From NCBI RefSeq assembly GCF_900177275.1, contig NZ_FXAG01000004.1, positions 245,931-309,930 on the forward strand: DNA of 64,000 nt, read 5' to 3'. Below are positions 56,958 through 64,000 of this stretch, piece after piece. A model generated the notes under the pieces. It had not been told where the DNA came from. It ran no database searches and worked only from the letters and a program-made list of their open reading frames with translations. The position numbers were made by a program, and so were the translations under genes. This DNA is from Pseudogulbenkiania subflava DSM 22618. Its GTDB lineage: Bacteria > Pseudomonadota > Gammaproteobacteria > Burkholderiales > Chromobacteriaceae. Position 1 is the first letter of the stretch, and every line of letters starts with the position of its first letter.

Positions 56958-56987
56958 AGGTTGGCCGAAACCCGCTTCGGCCAACCC
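56958..56987. repeat. Inverted pair of TTCGGCCAACC repeats between convergent genes
   Basis: GGTTGGCCGAA (56,959-56,969) and TTCGGCCAACC (56,976-56,986) form an 11-bp perfect stem with a six-base loop. It lies between two convergent stop codons (56,953 and 57,005). There is no T tract, but the position fits a bidirectional terminator or stabiliser. Confidence 0.85.
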
Positions 56988-57004
56988 TCCAGGCCAAGGC
57001 TGCT

Positions 57005-59327
<2,323 letters not shown>

Positions 59328-59467
59328 CGTTTTTCCTCTGTTTGTAGTCAGAATTTTCTCCCGTACCAACCGATAGATCGGCGCGGATGTCACTGCAGTT
59401 GATATCAAACGCTTTGTAAAACGTGTGGCGGCATTATTCCAATCCCGCCACCCCATGACAAGCCCGA

Positions 59468-62400
59468 TCAGTCACCCATACTCATCAGGCTGGCATTTCC
59501 GCCGGCAGCCGTGGTATTTACGCTAACCGCACGCTCCACCACCAGCCGGTGCAAATTGATGTCGTCCGAGCCAGCCGCCAGCAACTGGATCAGCGCACCA
59601 TCGCGCGCAGCCAGACGGCGCTGCAGCTGATCCGCCTCCTCTGCCTTGCCGGCAAACAGCACGCCGGCGACATCGGCTTCCACCACATCGCGGCTCAGCT
59701 CGACGTAACCATTCAGTTTCCCGGCCAGCTTGCGCGCGCTCTCACTCTCCTCCAGCACCGCGTGGTTGCCGGTGGCGAACACCGCGATCAACTGCTGCAA
59801 CAGGCCTTCGGTCGAGGATGCCACGCAACCGATCTTGCCACGCGGAGCAAACAACAGCGAGTTGTTCTCCCCGGTCGGCCCCGGCAATTCCGCCGCGTGC
59901 GTCAGTGGCGTGTGCTGGCGCGCCGTGCTCAGCGTCTGGCGCAAACGGGATTGGGCCGAAGCATCCAGACCGAAGCCCCCTAGCTCGGCGTCGAGCTTCT
60001 GCAGCGCCGGCAACTCGGCCGGTTGCGGGGTCAGCTTCAGCGCCGGCTGCCACTTGGCGCGGGTCAGACGATACAGATAGAACGGCCCACCCGCCTTCGG
60101 ACCGGTGCCAGACTTGCCCTCGCCGCCAAACGGCTGCACCCCGACCACCGCACCGACGATGTTACGGTTGACGTAGACGTTGCCTACCTTGATGCGCGAC
60201 ACGATGCGGTCGATGGTTTCATCGATGCGGCTATGGATGCCGTGGGTGAGACCGTAGCCGGTGCTGTTGATCTCGTCCACCACGCGGTCGATGTCGGATG
60301 CCTCGAAGCGCAACACATGCAGTACCGGGCCGAACACCTCGCGCGTCAGGTCTTTCAGGCTGTCGATTTCGAACAGCGTCGGCGGCACGAAGGTGCCCTG
60401 TGCGGCATCTTCGGCCAACTTGGCCTGATAGGTCCAGCGCGCGCGTGATTTCATCTTCTCGATGTGCGCCAGCAGGTTCTGCTGGGCCTCAGCATCGATC
60501 ACCGGCCCCACATCGGTAGTGAGGTGTGCCGGATTGCCCACGGTCAGCTCGTCCATCGCCCCCTTGATCATGCGGATCACCTTGTCGGCGATGTCGCTCT
60601 GCAGGTAGAGCACACGCAGCGCCGAGCAGCGCTGGCCTGCCGAATCGAAGGCCGAGGACAGCACGTCGGTCACCACCTGTTCCGGCAACGCCGAGCTGTC
60701 GACGATCATCGCGTTCTGGCCGCCGGTCTCCGCCACCAGCGGCACTTCGCCGCCACGTTGGGCCAGGGTGCGGTGGATGATCTGCGCCACTTCGGTCGAG
60801 CCAGTGAAGATCACGCCCTGGATGCGCGGGTCGCGCGTCAGCGCCGCACCCACCACCTCGCCTCGACCCGGCAGCAACTGCAGCACTTGGCGCGGCACGC
60901 CGGCCTCGTGGAACAGGCGCACGGCAAACGCCGCGATCAGGCTGGTCTGCTCGGCCGGCTTGGCCAGCACCGGGTTGCCGGCGGCCAGCGCGGCGCTCAC
61001 CTCGCCGGTGAAGATCGCCAGCGGGAAGTTCCACGGACTGATACACACCACCGGGCCCAGCGGTGCATGGCTGGCGTTGTCGAACTCGGCACGGATCTGA
61101 GCGGCGTAGTAACGGCAGAAGTCCACCGCCTCTCGCACCTCGGCGATGGCGTTGGCCAAGGTCTTGCCGGCCTCGCGCACCGCCAGCCCCATCAGCGCCG
61201 GCATATTGTCTTCCATCAGCGTCGCCATGCGCTCAAGACAAGTGGCACGCTCGGCCACCGCCGTCTGCGCCCAGGCGGCCGCGGCCCCCTCAGCCAGGTC
61301 CAGTGCATGCGCAACATCGGCTTCGGTCGCTTCATACACTTGACCGACGATATCATTGCGATCAGCCGGATTGCGCACCGGCAGCGGCTCGGCGCTGGTC
61401 ACCTCGCCATCGCCCAGCAACGGGCAGGCCTGCCAGGTCTGTTTCTCGGATTCGATCAGCCCCATCTGCAGGGTTGCCAACAGCTGCTCGTTGGACAAGT
61501 CCAGGCCACGTGAATTGGCACGCTCGGTGCCGTACAGCTCCAGCGGCAAGGCGATCTTGGCATGCGGCTGACCACCGTGACGTGCCGCCTCGGCCACCGG
61601 ATCGCCCACCAGCTCGTCGATCGACACCGATTCGTCGACGATGCGGTTGACGAAGGACGAGTTGGCACCGTTCTCCAGCAGACGACGCACCAGATACGCC
61701 AGCAGCGTTTCGTGCGAGCCCACCGGGGCATAGATACGGCAGGCACGGCCAAGGTTGGCCGAACCCACCACCTGGTCGTACAGCGTCTCGCCCATGCCGT
61801 GCAGGCACTGGAACTCGTAATCCTTGTCGCCAGCCAGCGTGTGGATGGCCGACAGGCTGTAGGCATTGTGGGTGGCGAACTGCGGATAAATCGCATCCTG
61901 GGCCGCCAGCAGCTTCTTGGCGCACGCCAGATAGGACACGTCGGTGTAGACCTTGCGGGTGTACACCGGATAGCCCGGCAGGCCATCCACCTGGGCGCGC
62001 TTGATCTCGGCGTCCCAGTAAGCTCCCTTGACCAGTCGTACCATGAAGCGGTGGCCGGTGCGGCGAGCCAGGTCGATCAGGAAATCGATCACGTAGGGGC
62101 AACGCTTCTGGTAGGCCTGCACCACGATGCCGATGCCTTCGAAACCGGCCAGATCCCGATCGTTGGCCAAGGCCTCGACCAAATCCATGGAAATTTCCAG
62201 ACGGTCGGCTTCTTCGGCGTCGATGTTCAGACCGATATTGTACTGTTTGGCCAGCAGGAACAACTGCTTCAGGCGCGGCAGCAGTTCGCCCATCATGCGT
62301 TCGTGCTTGGCGCGGGCGTAGCGTGGGTGGATCGCGGACAGCTTCACCGAAATACCCGGCCCCTCATAGACCCCGCGGCCGTTGGAGGCCTTGCCGATAG

Positions 62401-63085
62401 CGTGGATCGCCATCACGTAATCGTCGAGGTAGCGCTGCGCGTCCTCCTCGGTCATCGCCGCCTCGCCCAGCATGTCGTAGCTGAAACGGTAGCCGCGCGA
62501 CTCGCGCTCGACACCGTTGTCCAGCGCCTCGCCGATGGTCTCGCCGGTCACGAACTGCTTGCCCAGCATGCGCATCGCCATGTCCACACCCTTGCGGATC
62601 AGCGGTTCACCGCCCTTGGCGATCAACTTGGTCATCGCCGCCGACAGCCCTTTCGCGCTGTGAGACGCCACCAGCTTACCGGTCACGAGCAAGCCCCACG
62701 CCGCCGCATTGACGAACAGCGACGAACTGTTGCCCAGGTGGGCACTCCAGTCACCCTTGCTGATCTTGTCGCGGATCAGGCGATCGGCGGTTTCGCGGTC
62801 GGGAATGCGCAGCAGGGCCTCGGCCAGACACATCAGGGCGATCCCCTCCTGGCTCGACAACGAAAACTCGTGCATCAAGGCGTCCACCCCGCTGGCCCGG
62901 GTCCGCTCCTTGCGAACACGCGACACCAGGCGACGCGCCAGATCCTGAGCGGTACGCACCTCCGCCTCGCTCATCGCCGCCTGCGGCAGCAAAGCCTGTA
63001 CACACTCCCGCTCGTCCCGGCGATACGCCGCGGTGATCGCGTCCCGGAGAGGCGACTGGGTATGGGCAAACACCTCGAATTGCAT
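59468..63085 (-). CDS. putA: Bifunctional proline dehydrogenase / delta-1-pyrroline-5-carboxylate dehydrogenase
   Basis: A 1205-residue enzyme that oxidises proline to glutamate. The proline dehydrogenase barrel includes GPGISVKLSAIHPRYARAKH, LNIDAEEADRLE, VRLVKGAYWD and FATHNAYSL. The aldehyde dehydrogenase domain includes ISPWNFPLAIFTGEVSAALA, FTGSTEVAQII, the catalytic Cys in SAGQRCSALRVLYLQ, and PFGGEGKSGTGPKAGG. It lacks the N-terminal ribbon-helix-helix repressor domain of E. coli PutA but has the C-terminal ALDH-like extension (about residues 1000-1205), so it is of the trifunctional-lacking type B. AGGAG lies 7 bp before the start. Two TTCGGCCAAC copies lie within. Confidence 0.96.
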   Translation of the reverse strand: MQFEVFAHTQSPLRDAITAAYRRDERECVQALLPQAAMSEAEVRTAQDLARRLVSRVRKERTRASGVDALMHEFSLSSQEGIALMCLAEALLRIPDRETADRLIRDKISKGDWSAHLGNSSSLFVNAAAWGLLVTGKLVASHSAKGLSAAMTKLIAKGGEPLIRKGVDMAMRMLGKQFVTGETIGEALDNGVERESRGYRFSYDMLGEAAMTEEDAQRYLDDYVMAIHAIGKASNGRGVYEGPGISVKLSAIHPRYARAKHERMMGELLPRLKQLFLLAKQYNIGLNIDAEEADRLEISMDLVEALANDRDLAGFEGIGIVVQAYQKRCPYVIDFLIDLARRTGHRFMVRLVKGAYWDAEIKRAQVDGLPGYPVYTRKVYTDVSYLACAKKLLAAQDAIYPQFATHNAYSLSAIHTLAGDKDYEFQCLHGMGETLYDQVVGSANLGRACRIYAPVGSHETLLAYLVRRLLENGANSSFVNRIVDESVSIDELVGDPVAEAARHGGQPHAKIALPLELYGTERANSRGLDLSNEQLLATLQMGLIESEKQTWQACPLLGDGEVTSAEPLPVRNPADRNDIVGQVYEATEADVAHALDLAEGAAAAWAQTAVAERATCLERMATLMEDNMPALMGLAVREAGKTLANAIAEVREAVDFCRYYAAQIRAEFDNASHAPLGPVVCISPWNFPLAIFTGEVSAALAAGNPVLAKPAEQTSLIAAFAVRLFHEAGVPRQVLQLLPGRGEVVGAALTRDPRIQGVIFTGSTEVAQIIHRTLAQRGGEVPLVAETGGQNAMIVDSSALPEQVVTDVLSSAFDSAGQRCSALRVLYLQSDIADKVIRMIKGAMDELTVGNPAHLTTDVGPVIDAEAQQNLLAHIEKMKSRARWTYQAKLAEDAAQGTFVPPTLFEIDSLKDLTREVFGPVLHVLRFEASDIDRVVDEINSTGYGLTHGIHSRIDETIDRIVSRIKVGNVYVNRNIVGAVVGVQPFGGEGKSGTGPKAGGPFYLYRLTRAKWQPALKLTPQPAELPALQKLDAELGGFGLDASAQSRLRQTLSTARQHTPLTHAAELPGPTGENNSLLFAPRGKIGCVASSTEGLLQQLIAVFATGNHAVLEESESARKLAGKLNGYVELSRDVVEADVAGVLFAGKAEEADQLQRRLAARDGALIQLLAAGSDDINLHRLVVERAVSVNTTAAGGNASLMSMGD

Positions 63086-63660
63086 CTTGAACTCCTGCTC
63101 TATGTATCAGCTTTGGCTAACAATGAATTTTTGCCTATTGTATACATTATTTTTTAACCTTGGAGAAATATAGCGGCAGCACGTCAGGAAAGCTGGAAAA
63201 TCGGTGAAAACGAGCGCAAGTGCCCTGTGAGCAACGCGTCAAATGTTGCATGAAGGCAACGAACAACGCCCTATCGTTGTAGACGAAAATGTTGGAATGG
63301 GAACAAGGTAACAAAAACAAAGAGGGGAAAAAGCCGGCGGAACGGGAAGCGGCTCCAAAGCCAGCGGCACCAGCAAGCCTCCCTGAACAGCCCAAAACCG
63401 ACCGGCACTGTCATCCATCATCGAGATGCTGTGCCATCACGCCGACCTCGAGGTAATGGTGCACGCCACCGCTATGGAGGCCAGGTGGGGTTGCGCTTTC
63501 GGTCAGCCATTCGATCAGAGCTTTATTGATATGCAGTACTGATAAGGCGTCACAGCCAACTCTGCAGCCAGCCGTTAGAGGGTGTGAGAACGCGGAGCCA
63601 CCGCCGCCCCCAAGCGCCAGCGCGTCGGGGACACGGCGAGCCGGCTCGGGATATCGGCCA
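63086..63660. other. Intergenic region between putA and the rRNA operon end
   Basis: The AT-rich stretch at 63,110-63,165 is the likely putA promoter (minus strand). The remainder has no convincing gene. A minus-strand frame at 63,411-63,665 has poly-Gly and no family features. Confidence 0.5.
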
Positions 63661-63666
63661 CGCAAA

Positions 63667-63700
63667 GCAAAAAGCCCAGCTCGTAGTGAGCTGGGCTTTC
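63667..63700 (-). terminator. Terminator of the rRNA operon
   Basis: Twelve-bp stem AAAGCCCAGCTC/GAGCTGGGCTTT with a five-base loop. On the minus strand it is followed by a T-rich tail, 11 bases after the 5S gene. Confidence 0.93.
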
Positions 63701-63710
63701 TTGAGGGGAG

Positions 63711-63826
63711 TCTGGCGGTGTCCTACTTTCACACGGCAAGGCCGCACTATCATCGGCGCTAAGGCGTTTCACGGTCCTGTTCGGGATGGGAAGGGGTGGG
63801 ACCACCTCGCTAAGGCCGCCAGACAT
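63711..63826 (-). rRNA. rrf: 5S ribosomal RNA
   Basis: The minus strand begins TGTCTGGCGGCCTTAGCGAG and contains GGTCCCACCCCTTCCCATCC, GTGAAACGCCTTAGCGCCGA and the 3' end GACACCGCCAGACT, which pairs with the 5' end. Length about 116 bases, normal for 5S. Confidence 0.95.
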
Positions 63827-63941
63827 AAACTGTCAACAAACTAGAAGAAGCCTGGAAGCCGGTTGGCTTCCATTTCGAATTGGGTAATCGATCGTACGTC
63901 GCACACTCTATTCACCGCGTGGCCCAAGCCACTCAAATGAT

Positions 63942-64000
63942 AGGATCAAGCCTCACGAGCAATTAGTATCGGTTAGCTTCACGCCTCACAGCGCTTCCAC
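63942..64000 (-). rRNA. rrl: 23S ribosomal RNA, 3' end (continues beyond the window)
   Basis: On the minus strand the last bases read CTAACCGATACTAATTGCTC, then GTGAGGCTTGATCCT, the conserved 3' end of 23S rRNA. The remaining gene lies to the right of the window. The spacer to 5S is about 115 bases. Confidence 0.9.

Noticed and set aside
63411..63665. 84-codon minus-strand frame near the rRNA operon
   Set aside because: Contains a poly-Gly stretch, lacks a ribosome binding site and known motifs, and overlaps the operon terminator flank.

Overview
The window looks like chromosome of a betaproteobacterium of the order Neisseriales, close to the Chromobacterium/Pseudogulbenkiania/Vogesella group. 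The basis is GC-rich coding with strong G/C third positions, the gene orders pcnB-folK-deoxynucleoside kinase-panB-panC-panD and rsxB-nth, and the 23S/5S end on the right. This is inferred from gene content, not from a database match.

Layout: 1-31.6 kb is ordinary backbone. It holds the acs 3' end, an Lrp regulator divergent from ctlX, a Fur-controlled siderophore receptor with a PepSY membrane protein, rsxB-nth, an HtrA-type lipoprotein protease, rraA, pantothenate and folate genes with poly(A) polymerase, a MATE pump, murB, two membrane permease genes, nadC, a CoA-type Nudix hydrolase, rho, trxA, the yejABEF peptide importer and fabI.

31,577-46,557 is a complete Tn7-like transposon of about 15 kb. 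It begins 14 bp after the fabI stop codon. Both ends are visible (TGTAGGG...CCCTACA), with reiterated probable TnsB sites inside each end and a perfect 5-bp target duplication GGTGC. It carries tnsA, tnsB, tnsC and a large tniQ/tnsD with three helix-turn-helix-like segments. The cargo is a small zinc-ribbon protein, an AAA ATPase plus subtilisin pair matching the IetA/IetS defence module, and a module of one membrane protein with two separate bacterial caspases. By analogy with Tn7 and glmS, fabI is the likely attachment gene. The displaced fabI terminator lies just beyond the far end.

46.6-64 kb returns to backbone: a NIT-type chemoreceptor, an IS110 remnant, a soluble receptor with four PAS domains, a DUF1326-DUF2182-P-type ATPase operon, a DUF1289 protein, an isochorismatase-like hydrolase, adenine deaminase, a LivK-type binding protein, putA and the end of an rRNA operon on the minus strand.

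Two findings stand out beside the transposon. First, the 10-mer TTCGGCCAAC, often extended to TTCGGCCAACCTT, occurs 13 times on both strands. Two of the sites form inverted pairs at gene ends, and none lies in the transposon; this is the pattern of a DNA-uptake sequence. Second, a PolB-type exonuclease homologue at 15.2 kb has lost its catalytic acidic residues. No CRISPR array or tRNA gene was seen.
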